From NCBI RefSeq assembly GCF_027257155.1, contig NZ_JAPWDU010000002.1, forward strand, positions 186,001-250,000: a stretch of 64,000 nt of DNA. The letters run 5' to 3'. Both the position numbers and the translations under genes were made by a program. Of this stretch, positions 14,458 to 24,274 are shown piece after piece (the first letter of the stretch is position 1; every line of letters starts with the position of its first letter). The DNA is from Cerasicoccus sp. TK19100 (GTDB lineage Bacteria > Verrucomicrobiota > Verrucomicrobiia > Opitutales > Cerasicoccaceae). Under the pieces are notes generated by a model. It did not search any database, was not told the DNA's origin, and saw only the letters and a list, made by a program, of their open reading frames with translations.

Positions 14458-17400
14458 ATGCCAGAGAATGCTACAGATTCCGAACCACCTTTCGTAGCCG
14501 ATGATTGGGTGATCGACACCGCCAATGGCCAGAAGGCGCAGTTCACAGGACGTTCCCGGAAAGTGGGATCGCATGTGATGGTCGAATTGCGTTACCCGGA
14601 TGGTTCAGTTGCACGGAGGCCCCTGGGGGCGATCAGGACTATAAGCGCGGAGACCGGCACCACCGTCGTCGATCAGTTACGCAATGGTGCTTTTGGTAAA
14701 TTGCGGGACATCCAGCGCCTCATTACCTTTCAGAAGCTCAAAGGGACGCTGCACGAGGTGGTTTACTCCATGGAGGCGGCGCAGATTGATTTCTACCCCT
14801 ATCAGTTCAAACCGGTGCTGAAGTTCATTAACTCGCCCACCGAAAGATTGATTCTGGCCGATGAAGTGGGTCTGGGTAAGACGATTGAGTCCGCGCTCGT
14901 CTGGACGGAGTTGCAGGCCCGGAAACAGGCCAAGCGTTTGCTGGTGGTCTGTCCGAAGATTTTGACCGAGAAGTGGCGCGATGAGTTACGTTCTAAATTT
15001 CTCTTTGATGCCCGCATCGTGGACTTTCGCAATCTTCAGCAGGAAATAGCGGAACTGAAAAAAGCGGGACCGGTGCATCCCTTTGTTTTGATCGCTTCTT
15101 ATTCCGGGTTGAGACCTCCCAAAGACGAAATTACGCTGCTGGACCAACCTGTGGATGCGGATCAGGCCGGGTCTGCAAAGACACGCTTTTTGCGTGATAT
15201 CCGGCACTGGGACTATTCGTTCGCTCCTTTTGACTTGGTGATCTACGACGAAGCCCACTATATGCGTAACGCCGCGACCTCGACATTCAATCTTGGTGAG
15301 AGCCTGGCGGCACATGATGACACGGCGGTCTTATGCGTATCTGCGACTCCGATCAATAACAGCAACAATGATCTTCACAGTCTGTTGCGCCTGATTGACC
15401 GGGACTTCTTCGAGACTCAGGGCATGTTCGAAGAATTGCTTGATGCAAATCGCCCGACCGTGCGCGCCATCAATACGCTCTCAAGGCCAATACTCGATAT
15501 GCAGGCCCTGGAACAGGAAGTCGACGGCATGTCGAGAAGTAGCTTCATTAACGATTCCCCCTTGTTCAAGCAGCTCTTGGAGCAACTGGATGCACTTGAG
15601 TCGAATCCATCAAATAAGGCCTTACTGGCGCGTGCGCAAGATACAGCGGAAAAGCTGAATCTGCTTGGTAATTACGTGAACCGGACGCGACGTGTGCAAG
15701 TCGAGGGCAAGCGTCCTGTGCGTGAAGTTAAAGTGCTCCCGGTAGAATATACGGATGAGGAAATGAAGCTTTACAGCACCATACTTGAATTGGTGCGCCG
15801 CCTCTGCGAGCGGGATATGAAACCTTTCCATGTGTTCCGGGTATTGGGCCTACAACTGAGGGCGGCGAGTTGCCTGCCAGTAATTGCCCAGGACATTCGG
15901 AATGGCCGTCTGGGCGGCTTGAGCGCCACAGTCGATGAAATGAACGAACTCTTAGCTGAGGGCGTTGGCGATGAAGTGTTCGAAGAATTCTTTGGTGGAG
16001 TGCAACCCGACGAAGAATATGAAGCTCCCGACTTAGCCGAATTGGTTGATTACGATTTTGAAAAACATGACACTAAATTCAAATCCCTGGCCGACCTGCT
16101 ATCAAAAACGGCTGCGAAGGGAGAGAAGATAGTCATCTTTGCCTACTACCGACCGACACTCGCTTACCTTCGGCGTCGCTTACAGGATGAAGACTACGAG
16201 GTGGCTGTGATACATGGTGGCGTTGAGCATGAACAGCGCTGGGCAGAGTTGGATCGCTTCAAAGATCCGAATGGTCCACGCATTCTGCTTTCATCCGAAG
16301 TCGGTAGCGAAGGTATCGACCTGCAGTTCTGTAGCCGCTTGGTGAACTACGACCTGCCTTGGAACCCGATGAAGGTCGAACAGCGAATCGGTCGTATAGA
16401 CCGTGTGGGTCAAAAGTCGGAAAAACTCTCGATCTTCAATTTTAAAGTAAAAGACACCATCGAGGAGCGACTCTATGACCGTTTGCACGCAAAACTGCTA
16501 AGATTTTCGAATAGCCTGGGTGACTTGGAGAAAGTTATTGGTGAAGAAGTCCAGAAACTGACCATCAAACTGTTGAGTCAAAAGCTCACACCGGAACAGG
16601 AGCGGGACCGCATGGAACTTGCAGCCAACGTAATTGAGAACCAATTGCTCGCGATTCAGGATCTGGAGGATTCCGGTGAAGCTTTAGTCGCACTTTCAGA
16701 TTACGTGCAAAAGAAGATCAAGGAGGACCATGAAAAGGGTCGCTTCCTACAGGCGTATGAACTGGAGGACTACCTGTCTGACTTTTTCGAACGCAATTTT
16801 CCCGGGACGGAGCTTAACTTTAATACCCCTGCGGATGGGTGTATGCGCTTGAGGCTGAGCTACGATGCCCAAAGCTCCTTGTCTGAATACATCCGTAACG
16901 ACCACACCTTGAGCGCGCGACCACTACGCCAGCGTGAATTTTCAATTAGCTTCCAGCGCGAAGCGATGGCGAGAATGTCAGCGGCACAACGCAAAGGAGT
17001 GACTTTCATCAATCACCTTTCTCCTTTGATCCGTTGGGTCACGCAACTCAACGAGCAGAGCGACCATGATTTCCACAAAGTGTCTGCTCTCAAACTGGAG
17101 TCGGGACAATTCCCGGTCGGCTCATACTTGTATCGCGTAGAGCGCTGGCTGTTCAAGGGACTGGCAACCCGTGATTCGCTAAGTTATGCGGTTATCGATT
17201 TGGACACCGGCAAGGTGCTCTCAGAAGATGAAAGTGAGCTCTTGGTCCAGGAGGCCATGCGTAGTGGGATCGACTGGGACTATGCGAAGTGGAACAGTGA
17301 AGCGATCATGGAGGCGTATGATCGGGTCACTGATGTTCAAGGTGAGTGGATCGGTGAGGCGTTTACCCGCTACGAGGCCGAGAACGATACTAATATTCAA

Positions 17401-17637
17401 ATTCGTGTTCGACGAGCCTCCAACCACTGGGACCGCCTGATCCGCCAGAGTGAGCAAGCAATTAGCACAATGAAGGCGCTCGGGCGTAAAGAAAGCCAAA
17501 TTCGTGGGCGTGAGACTCGGTTGAAAAACGAGCGTGAAAACAAGGCGCAACGGATTTCCGAATTAGAGCGAGGCGGTGAGACAGAGCCGAATCAATCTGA
17601 GATCGCTGCTGGTATCATTCAAATAACCAAATCTTAG
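14458..17637 (+). CDS. SNF2/RapA-like superfamily 2 helicase
   Basis: The 1059-residue protein has a short N-terminal beta domain (residues about 15-65, possibly SH3-like) and then a full SNF2 core. This comprises LADEVGLGKTIES (about 132-144), YDEAHYMRN (about 261), VSATPINN (about 294), and SEVGSEGIDLQ with QRIGRIDRVGQ (about 612-651). The last 50 residues form a charged coiled coil. The length and motifs resemble DISARM DrmD, Zorya ZorD and RapA-like remodellers. No drmA/B/C or zorA/B is nearby, so neither system is indicated. It would be an ATP-driven DNA translocase or remodeller. The downstream ATPase gene follows after 20 bp with a strong ribosome-binding site, so they form an operon. 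Confidence 0.85.
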   Translation: MPENATDSEPPFVADDWVIDTANGQKAQFTGRSRKVGSHVMVELRYPDGSVARRPLGAIRTISAETGTTVVDQLRNGAFGKLRDIQRLITFQKLKGTLHEVVYSMEAAQIDFYPYQFKPVLKFINSPTERLILADEVGLGKTIESALVWTELQARKQAKRLLVVCPKILTEKWRDELRSKFLFDARIVDFRNLQQEIAELKKAGPVHPFVLIASYSGLRPPKDEITLLDQPVDADQAGSAKTRFLRDIRHWDYSFAPFDLVIYDEAHYMRNAATSTFNLGESLAAHDDTAVLCVSATPINNSNNDLHSLLRLIDRDFFETQGMFEELLDANRPTVRAINTLSRPILDMQALEQEVDGMSRSSFINDSPLFKQLLEQLDALESNPSNKALLARAQDTAEKLNLLGNYVNRTRRVQVEGKRPVREVKVLPVEYTDEEMKLYSTILELVRRLCERDMKPFHVFRVLGLQLRAASCLPVIAQDIRNGRLGGLSATVDEMNELLAEGVGDEVFEEFFGGVQPDEEYEAPDLAELVDYDFEKHDTKFKSLADLLSKTAAKGEKIVIFAYYRPTLAYLRRRLQDEDYEVAVIHGGVEHEQRWAELDRFKDPNGPRILLSSEVGSEGIDLQFCSRLVNYDLPWNPMKVEQRIGRIDRVGQKSEKLSIFNFKVKDTIEERLYDRLHAKLLRFSNSLGDLEKVIGEEVQKLTIKLLSQKLTPEQERDRMELAANVIENQLLAIQDLEDSGEALVALSDYVQKKIKEDHEKGRFLQAYELEDYLSDFFERNFPGTELNFNTPADGCMRLRLSYDAQSSLSEYIRNDHTLSARPLRQREFSISFQREAMARMSAAQRKGVTFINHLSPLIRWVTQLNEQSDHDFHKVSALKLESGQFPVGSYLYRVERWLFKGLATRDSLSYAVIDLDTGKVLSEDESELLVQEAMRSGIDWDYAKWNSEAIMEAYDRVTDVQGEWIGEAFTRYEAENDTNIQIRVRRASNHWDRLIRQSEQAISTMKALGRKESQIRGRETRLKNERENKAQRISELERGGETEPNQSEIAAGIIQITKS

Positions 17638-17657
17638 AAATAGCAAAGGAGGAAGCA

Positions 17658-19166
17658 ATGGCGGGATTCTTCAAAAAGCTCAAACAGCGCATCTTTTATG
17701 AAAAATCAGACCAGAAGCCTTCGATCCGTCCCGGCGACATTCCTGATGGAAACGCCGCAATACCCAAGTTTACGTTACCACCTCGGGACGAAGCACCTCA
17801 GCAAGCCGAACGGGATGCTTATTTCGTTCAGATCGGATTGGATTTCGGCACCTCCTTTACCAAAGTGGTTTGCCGAGACATCATGATCGATAAGCCATGG
17901 GTTTACATGCCGGACTATCCCTGCGATCCTGAACTGCCTTTTCTGATATCCAGCACAGTGTGTTTCAATGATGGGCGCTTTTCCCACCCGAAACGCCTGG
18001 ATGGAGCCTATACCTCGACATCGCTCGTTCATGTGAAGATGGCACTGCAATGTGTGGGAGCGGCTGACACGACGAACAAGCATCTAGACGGTTATCGGGC
18101 ACTTGTTCCAGAGGGCCTCGATCTGTCTACTTTTGTGGAGGCTTCTTGCATCTATTTACTTGCAGGAATCATGGGCGAGGTAAAGGGCGCTATTCGTAGC
18201 CGTTTCACCGGCTCGGTCGAGGGGGACCAGATACATGTGAATATGGCTGTTCCGGTGGCTTCCGCCGATGATGATCGGGTCGGAGAGCTTTTCGAGCGAG
18301 TCCTACGTTTATCCTGGTCAATGGCCGATGAAATGACGGGGCATCCGGAGTGCCTACTGCAGGAGGTCATTGATTCAATAGCAAGACATGAAGCAAACGC
18401 GGCTTCAGAGTCCGTGAAGGAGATTTGCTTTATTTACCCGGAAGTCAGTGCAAATGTTCAAGGCTTTATCCGCTCCCGCTCATCGCAACCGGGCTTGTAT
18501 TTGTTTTGTGACACAGGAGCTGGCACCGTCGATCAAAGCCTGTTCCAGTTCAGCCGTAAAAACAGTGGTGACGAATATCTAATCTATCTATCGGCACAGG
18601 TTTTACCTATCGGTTCGTGTCGCATCGAAGAACTGGCGCTGGAATATTCGCCCGAACAAGGATGGAAGGCACTTGAGGAGTTTCGTAGGTTCAAAGAATC
18701 CGGAGCAAATGATCCACACCTGCAGAAAGCAAGATATGCCATCGGTAATGAATTGGAAAAGCGAACCAACCAGACCATTGCACTTGGAAAAAAGAAGCTA
18801 ACCTCACCCAAAAGCATCAACGAACTGCGTGTAATCTTCGGTGGAGGTGGGCACTGCACCGACCCTTATAAAATTGGGGTGATGAAGCAGTTTGACAGCA
18901 CGATATTTCGGAACGAGTTGATTGCACAACGTCGACGTGCCGAGCCCAATTTTGATCGAGGAATGCCCGATTTGCGCACCGAGTTCAATCTGAAGCCCGG
19001 CCAGGAACGCTGGTCCCGCCGACTGTCTGTCGCCTATGGTCTAAGTTTTGCGAAGATTGATCTGGCAGCATTCCGCTTACCCAAGGATGTTAGCACTCCA
19101 TCCGAGGATGAGATTGTTAAAAAACGTGCAGTTACTGCACATGCGCCGACAAAGGATGATTGCTAA
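17658..19166 (+). CDS. actin/Hsp70-fold ATPase
   Basis: A strong Shine-Dalgarno (AAAGGAGG) lies 6 nt before the ATG. The 502-residue protein has the three signatures of the actin/Hsp70 ATPase fold in order: phosphate-1 IGLDFGTSFTKVV near 57-69, phosphate-2 FCDTGAGTVDQSLF near 282-295, and the adenosine motif VIFGGGGHC near 393-401. There is no substrate-binding domain as in DnaK and the spacing is not that of ParM or MreB. The N-terminal 50 residues are basic and probably disordered. It is inserted between the SNF2 helicase and hsdR, 20 and 32 bp apart, so probably cotranscribed with both. A role in complex assembly or in sensing is inferred; no named defence family is recognised. Confidence 0.8.
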   Translation: MAGFFKKLKQRIFYEKSDQKPSIRPGDIPDGNAAIPKFTLPPRDEAPQQAERDAYFVQIGLDFGTSFTKVVCRDIMIDKPWVYMPDYPCDPELPFLISSTVCFNDGRFSHPKRLDGAYTSTSLVHVKMALQCVGAADTTNKHLDGYRALVPEGLDLSTFVEASCIYLLAGIMGEVKGAIRSRFTGSVEGDQIHVNMAVPVASADDDRVGELFERVLRLSWSMADEMTGHPECLLQEVIDSIARHEANAASESVKEICFIYPEVSANVQGFIRSRSSQPGLYLFCDTGAGTVDQSLFQFSRKNSGDEYLIYLSAQVLPIGSCRIEELALEYSPEQGWKALEEFRRFKESGANDPHLQKARYAIGNELEKRTNQTIALGKKKLTSPKSINELRVIFGGGGHCTDPYKIGVMKQFDSTIFRNELIAQRRRAEPNFDRGMPDLRTEFNLKPGQERWSRRLSVAYGLSFAKIDLAAFRLPKDVSTPSEDEIVKKRAVTAHAPTKDDC

Positions 19167-19198
19167 TCATTAATCGTCTTAACTAGGCTACATGACAC

Positions 19199-22100
19199 AT
19201 GTCCAACTTCACTTTCCTGCGAGATGAGTTTCCGAAGCTTTGGGAGTCCACCCGAAGCCTCGAATCGTTGGCCCTGAATGATCCCCGTGCCAGTTGCTTC
19301 TACGCTCGCCGAACCACTGAACTGCTTTTGCACTGGCTCTATGAACATGAGTCGGCGCTGCATTTCCCATACTCTAGAAAGTTGGCGGCACTTTTAGAGG
19401 AGCCATCATTGCGGAATGTCGTTCCTCCTGAAGTCTTAACCAAATTACAGTATGTGCGCCAACTCGGTAATCTCGCGGTTCACAGCGGGAAGCGAATCCG
19501 TCAGTATGACGCGGTCCAAGCAACGAAGGAGGTTTATCATTGTTGCTTCTGGCTCGTTCGCACCTACACCCGCTTTGACCCCAAAATACTGGATGGCATC
19601 ACCTTTGAACAGACCAGGCTCCCGGATCATGGTCGTGCCGAGAATAAAGTCACTACGGAGAAGCTTAAGGCGCTTGAAATCGAGCTGGCACAAAAAGACA
19701 AGGAATTGCTCGATAAGAATGAAGCCCTGAAGGGTTACGATGCCCAGATCAAGCAACTCCGAGCTGAGATTGCAGAAGCTAAGAAGCGAAACCTTAGCCG
19801 GGCGGTGGCTCACGATTACGGTGAAGCTGAGACTCGGGATAAGTTCATCGATCTGCTTTTGAAAGAGGCCGGTTGGGACCCAGGCTTCAAAGACGGCTCC
19901 ATAAGGACTGCCGAATATGAAGTATCCGGAATGCAAAATACGAAGGGAATTGGTTTCGTCGATTATGTTTTATGGAGTGATGAAGGTAAGCCCTTGGCAG
20001 TAGTAGAAGCCAAGCGAACTCGCAAGGACGCACGGCTGGGACAAACTCAGGCTAAACTCTACGCTGATTGCTTGGAGCAGATGCACGGGCAACGTCCTAT
20101 TATATTTTACACCAATGGCTATGAGCATTGGCTTTGGGATGATGAACGTTTTCCGCCGCGCCGGATTCAAGGATTTCTAAAACAGGATGAATTGAAGCTC
20201 ATGATTGAGCGTCGCCAAAGCGCGAGCGATCTTGGTAAAGCTTACGTGGACAAGGACATCGCTGGACGCTATTATCAAGAGCAGGCGATCCGTCACATCA
20301 CTGAGAGCATGATGCAATGCCAGCGCAAATCGCTGGTAGTGATGGCAACTGGCTCTGGAAAGACTCGAACAGTCGTCGCACTCTGCGATCTACTCCAGCG
20401 GTGCAACTGGATAAAACGAGTTTTGTTTCTTGCTGATCGGGTAGCACTGGTGAACCAAGCGGTGAATGCGTTCAAAACGCACCTACCACACTGCAATCCC
20501 GTTAATTTGGTTACGGATCGGGAGCAAACTTCGTCCCGCGCCTATGTATCGACTTACCCCACGATGATGGGCTTAATTGATGATACGGATGATGGACTCA
20601 AGCGTTTCGGCGCCGGGCACTTCGATTTGATCATTATAGACGAAGCCCATCGCTCTGTTTATCAAAAATATCGAGCAATCTTTGAATACTTCGATTCTTA
20701 TCTTGTCGGATTGACGGCAACACCCCGCGATGAAGTTGACCGGGATACTTACGCTCTCTTTGAATTGAATCGGGGAGTGCCAACCTATGCCTACGAACTC
20801 GAACAAGCCGTTGCAGATGGCTATCTGACGCCACCAAAGCTTGTATCGGTGCCCATACGGATACCGCGCCAAGGGCTTAGCTATAATCAACTGGACGATG
20901 ATGAGAAAGAACAGTGGGACATGACTGAGTGGGATGACGAGGGCAACATCCCGACTGATGTGGAAGCTCCTGCGATCAATGAATGGCTGTTTAATATTGA
21001 TACTGTTGACAAGGTTCTGGAGCACTTGATGCAAAACGGTCTAAAAGTCGACGCTGGTCAACAGATCGGAAAAACGATCATATTCGCTAAGAATCACAAC
21101 CATGCGATGTTTATTCAGGAGCGGTTTGATGCGAACTACCCCCACCTGAAAGGTCAATTTGCGAGGGTGATCGACAATAAAGAAAGTTATGCGCAAAACC
21201 TGATCGATAAGTTTTCTTCAACGAAACCCATCAAAGACGCCCCCCGCATTGCAATCTCGGTAGACATGTTGGATACCGGCATCGACGTGCCAGATGTGGT
21301 CAATCTTGTATTCTTCAAAATCGTCCGATCTAAAACAAAGTTCTGGCAGATGATTGGTCGAGGAACGCGCCTTTGTCCGGATCTCTACGGAGTCGGGGAA
21401 GATAAAAACGAATTTTTCGTATTTGATTTCTGTGGAAACTTTGAGTTTTTCAACGAACACCCCGAAGGTGTTGATGGGAGCACACAAGAGTCAATCGGAA
21501 CCAAAATCTTTCGACAAAGACTAGAGCTTCTCGATGCCGTTCGTAAGCTTGAACCCAAACAGGATGAAGTGGTTATGATGGTAGCGGAGCCTGGTGGTAA
21601 TGAAACCGGTTTTGAATCTTCTCTTGTTGATATGCTTCACGGTGAGGTTGCGTCGATGCCACTGGAGAATTTTATGGTTCGTGCGAAACGTAAGCATGTG
21701 GTAACCTTTCAACACAGAAAGCGATGGTTCGATTTATCAGAAGAGGACTTGGGTATCCTTCACCGTGAAGTAGCCGGTCTACCAACAAAGCTACTGCCTG
21801 AAGACCCAACCGCCAAGTATTTCGATCTTTTGATTCTTCGGATACAGATTGGGAAACTAAAAAGTGATCCGGCAATAGCTAAGTTAATCGAGACAGTGAA
21901 GACGATTGCTTCAGACCTTGAACAGGTGCAAAGTATCCCGGCGGTCAGAAAGCAACTTGTCTTGATTGAGGCGCTTCAGTCGGATGATTACTGGCAAGAT
22001 ATTACTTTACCAATACTGGAAGTCGTCCGCCTACGTTTGCGTGATTTGATCCGTCATATCGAAAAGCGCAAAAGAAAGATCGTAACTACCGATTTCGATG

Positions 22101-22633
22101 ATGAAATCGGAGAATCGGTAGAGGTTAAAATCGCCGGGCTTGGAGCCGCCATTGATAAAGCACAATACAAGAAGAAGTTTCTCTCGTTCATTGAGGGCCA
22201 CGAAAACGATTTGGCCCTTCAAAAGGTGAAGCACAATCATTCGCTGACTCGCCTTGATCTTCAGGAGTTGGAGAAAATTCTATTTGAGTCCGGCGGACTC
22301 GGGGACCGCGAGCAATTTGAAGCTTGCTATGGTAAGCAGGAAAATCTCGGTCTGTTCATTCGCAAATTAATCGGACTGGACCGAGGTGCGGCAAAGAAAG
22401 CTTTTGACCAGTATCTTGACAACAGCCGTTTTAATTCAAAGCAGCTGGCATTTGTAAATCAGATCATCGATTACCTGACGCAAAATGGCATCATGGAGCC
22501 GAAGCTGCTTTTCGAGCATCCATTCACAAATATCGCGCCAGAAGGACCAATGTCGGTATTTGATGAAGGCGATGCCTCCAATATCATCCAAATCATTAAG
22601 GTGGTAAACCTGAATGCCGAGGGCACTGTATAA
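19199..22633 (+). CDS. hsdR: type I restriction endonuclease R subunit, EcoEI-type
   Basis: The 1144-residue protein has an N-terminal DUF4145-like helical domain (about 1-125), a coiled coil (about 150-200) and an HSDR_N nuclease domain. In that domain GFVDYVLW and VVEAKRT supply the D and ExK residues (near 252 and 269-271). The SF2 motor follows with MATGSGKTRT (about 381), IIDEAHRSVY (about 480), LTATPRDE (about 506) and IGRGTRLCPD (about 718), and then an EcoEI_R_C-type C-terminus. It is the ATP-dependent translocase/nuclease that would work with HsdM and HsdS at 4487-7290. It lies in the downstream cluster, just after the actin-like ATPase rather than next to hsdS. Confidence 0.93.
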   Translation: MSNFTFLRDEFPKLWESTRSLESLALNDPRASCFYARRTTELLLHWLYEHESALHFPYSRKLAALLEEPSLRNVVPPEVLTKLQYVRQLGNLAVHSGKRIRQYDAVQATKEVYHCCFWLVRTYTRFDPKILDGITFEQTRLPDHGRAENKVTTEKLKALEIELAQKDKELLDKNEALKGYDAQIKQLRAEIAEAKKRNLSRAVAHDYGEAETRDKFIDLLLKEAGWDPGFKDGSIRTAEYEVSGMQNTKGIGFVDYVLWSDEGKPLAVVEAKRTRKDARLGQTQAKLYADCLEQMHGQRPIIFYTNGYEHWLWDDERFPPRRIQGFLKQDELKLMIERRQSASDLGKAYVDKDIAGRYYQEQAIRHITESMMQCQRKSLVVMATGSGKTRTVVALCDLLQRCNWIKRVLFLADRVALVNQAVNAFKTHLPHCNPVNLVTDREQTSSRAYVSTYPTMMGLIDDTDDGLKRFGAGHFDLIIIDEAHRSVYQKYRAIFEYFDSYLVGLTATPRDEVDRDTYALFELNRGVPTYAYELEQAVADGYLTPPKLVSVPIRIPRQGLSYNQLDDDEKEQWDMTEWDDEGNIPTDVEAPAINEWLFNIDTVDKVLEHLMQNGLKVDAGQQIGKTIIFAKNHNHAMFIQERFDANYPHLKGQFARVIDNKESYAQNLIDKFSSTKPIKDAPRIAISVDMLDTGIDVPDVVNLVFFKIVRSKTKFWQMIGRGTRLCPDLYGVGEDKNEFFVFDFCGNFEFFNEHPEGVDGSTQESIGTKIFRQRLELLDAVRKLEPKQDEVVMMVAEPGGNETGFESSLVDMLHGEVASMPLENFMVRAKRKHVVTFQHRKRWFDLSEEDLGILHREVAGLPTKLLPEDPTAKYFDLLILRIQIGKLKSDPAIAKLIETVKTIASDLEQVQSIPAVRKQLVLIEALQSDDYWQDITLPILEVVRLRLRDLIRHIEKRKRKIVTTDFDDEIGESVEVKIAGLGAAIDKAQYKKKFLSFIEGHENDLALQKVKHNHSLTRLDLQELEKILFESGGLGDREQFEACYGKQENLGLFIRKLIGLDRGAAKKAFDQYLDNSRFNSKQLAFVNQIIDYLTQNGIMEPKLLFEHPFTNIAPEGPMSVFDEGDASNIIQIIKVVNLNAEGTV

Positions 22634-22733
22634 GTCAGTCCGAGAATGGTTCTCTTCGCTATTTCGTTAGCATGAGTTACGAATACACATAAACAATTAG
22701 CTATAAATAGAATAGAGTGACTCGACTCAAACC

Positions 22734-23345
22734 TCAAACACTTTCAAGGGGTTTTATTCCCATGTGATCGAGGTACTTCACGACGCTTAGTAGCTGTAAT
22801 TTTTCATCGTCTGAATTTGACGATTCAGCAATGGCCTCGATTTTAGCCAGGCCTGAGCAAATCATATGGATGTTGATGCCAGGAATCTTGGCTACTGATA
22901 ATGCATGCTTAAGAATCTCCTCGCGATTAGAGTCAATAATTTGAATTGAAGATTTTAGTTTGTCTCGGATATGGCTCTCACTCTCTGTTAGCTTTGCAAG
23001 AGCATCTTCGTCCATGTAACTGAGATTAAAAGGTTCTATCGTTGCTACGATGATTTGTCTGAGTTCTTTTAGATAAGCTTCGATTTTGCTCAGATCTTGG
23101 GCACATACAGATTCTGTGTGCAGATTCACCAGCGTATAGCTTCCATTCTTTCTAAGTTGATGCAAGATATCAAATGCATCGTTAATCCCCTTATTGATGC
23201 TTGTATCCCTGGGGGCTTCATTGAAGAAACTAAGATAGGGCTCCCATTCACTATTTTTGGGGGTCGACTGGAGTGACTGCGGGACTCCTTCCTTCTGTTT
23301 TTTTTGTTTCTCTTTGATTATTTCGTAGGCGCTTTTTTTCATCAT
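22734..23345 (-). CDS. hypothetical protein after relaxase-like gene
   Basis: A 203-residue protein with no family I recognise. It begins with a lysine-rich segment (MMKKSAYEIIKEKQKKQKEG) and the rest is mainly helical, for example LRQIIVATIEPFNLSYMDED. Its start overlaps the end of the upstream gene by 95 bp in another frame, which suggests translational coupling. Codon use is AT-rich like the rest of the 22.7-26.9 kb block. It may be an accessory mobilisation protein, by position only. Confidence 0.6.
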   Translation of the reverse strand: MMKKSAYEIIKEKQKKQKEGVPQSLQSTPKNSEWEPYLSFFNEAPRDTSINKGINDAFDILHQLRKNGSYTLVNLHTESVCAQDLSKIEAYLKELRQIIVATIEPFNLSYMDEDALAKLTESESHIRDKLKSSIQIIDSNREEILKHALSVAKIPGINIHMICSGLAKIEAIAESSNSDDEKLQLLSVVKYLDHMGIKPLESV

Positions 23346-24225
23346 ATTGCGTCGGTTGAACTTGTTTCGATTGCTTTACTAAGCGGTGCATGCCTTGGGC
23401 AAGTTCACGCTTTTCTTGTTCTTTTTTCCGGTTTCGAATCCTATCGAATTCGTAGATTTCGATTAGATTCCATCTCAATTGATGGCATAGTCCAAAGTCT
23501 CTTTGACAACGATCTAATAGTGCTTCTTTGGCGTCTTTTGAGCGGCCATAATATAGGTTCGCGTCTCGGCAGTATAGACGTTTCACGTGGAGATGCTCTA
23601 GGACTCGGGCTTGAGTTCTACTGTTTAGTCGCTTCCACGCTTCGAAAAGCTCCTCGTTGGTATAGTTTTTCAACACATCGGCGGATGTCAGGTCGACTAT
23701 TGGATCTGGAATAAGATTGTCTTCACGCTTGTAGTTGAAAACGGTCAACATCTTCCGAAGAAAATAGTGGATTGACCTGTAGTTGGGTAGAGCGCGTGGA
23801 GATGCGTCCAGAAGGCCTCCATTGCCGCCATAATTCGCTACGATGAAATTGAACTCGATTGCCCCATCTGTATGTATGTGCTGGTTGAAAAACAAAGGGT
23901 AGTTATAAAAGTACTCCATGATGAGAGCTCGGTAGATGATTTTTATTTCATTGCTTTCTAGCTTGGTTGCAGATGGAAATCTCATTACATGCCAGTGAAA
24001 GAGTGCGTGTGCGGGGTTTGAATTGGGTCTTATAAGGTTTCGCAGGGCATTTACTTTTTTTGTTCTAAAGGTGAAATCTTCCAAACTATTACAAAAGAAT
24101 GGAATCAATTTAGTAACCTTGATGTCCTTATGGTTGGCGTGCCGCTGGTCGTTTAGATAGGCATACCCTCCGAGTAATTGAGGTATTGTTGAAATTGAAA
24201 TTCGATTGCAGTAGGGTGCTGGCAT
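23251..24225 (-). CDS. relaxase/replication-initiator-like protein
   Basis: The 324-residue protein has HALFHWHVMRFPSATKLESNE followed about 45 residues later by NQHIHTDGAIEFNFIVAN. The order, a HW strand, a helix and then a His-rich strand ending in N, resembles the HUH relaxase fold of mobilisation proteins. There the second His cluster binds the metal. A tyrosine candidate upstream is not clear. The C-terminus is basic and disordered, as in many Mob proteins. With an excisionase-like gene and an XRE regulator nearby, a mobilisation or rolling-circle replication role is plausible. The family call is weak. Confidence 0.55.
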   Translation of the reverse strand: MPAPYCNRISISTIPQLLGGYAYLNDQRHANHKDIKVTKLIPFFCNSLEDFTFRTKKVNALRNLIRPNSNPAHALFHWHVMRFPSATKLESNEIKIIYRALIMEYFYNYPLFFNQHIHTDGAIEFNFIVANYGGNGGLLDASPRALPNYRSIHYFLRKMLTVFNYKREDNLIPDPIVDLTSADVLKNYTNEELFEAWKRLNSRTQARVLEHLHVKRLYCRDANLYYGRSKDAKEALLDRCQRDFGLCHQLRWNLIEIYEFDRIRNRKKEQEKRELAQGMHRLVKQSKQVQPTQYDEKKRLRNNQRETKKTEGRSPAVTPVDPQK

Positions 24226-24274
24226 GACTGTTTGTTCAATGGTTTTTTGTTTTGTTCATGCTGAATTGTTTCTA

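Noticed and set aside
14458-17637. DISARM or Zorya assignment for the SNF2 helicase
   Set aside because: The helicase resembles DrmD/ZorD, but no drmA, drmB, drmC, zorA or zorB gene is present in the window.
17658-19166. ParM or DnaK identity for the actin-like ATPase
   Set aside because: The three nucleotide-binding motifs are present, but there is no DnaK substrate domain and no centromere repeats or ParR-like partner.
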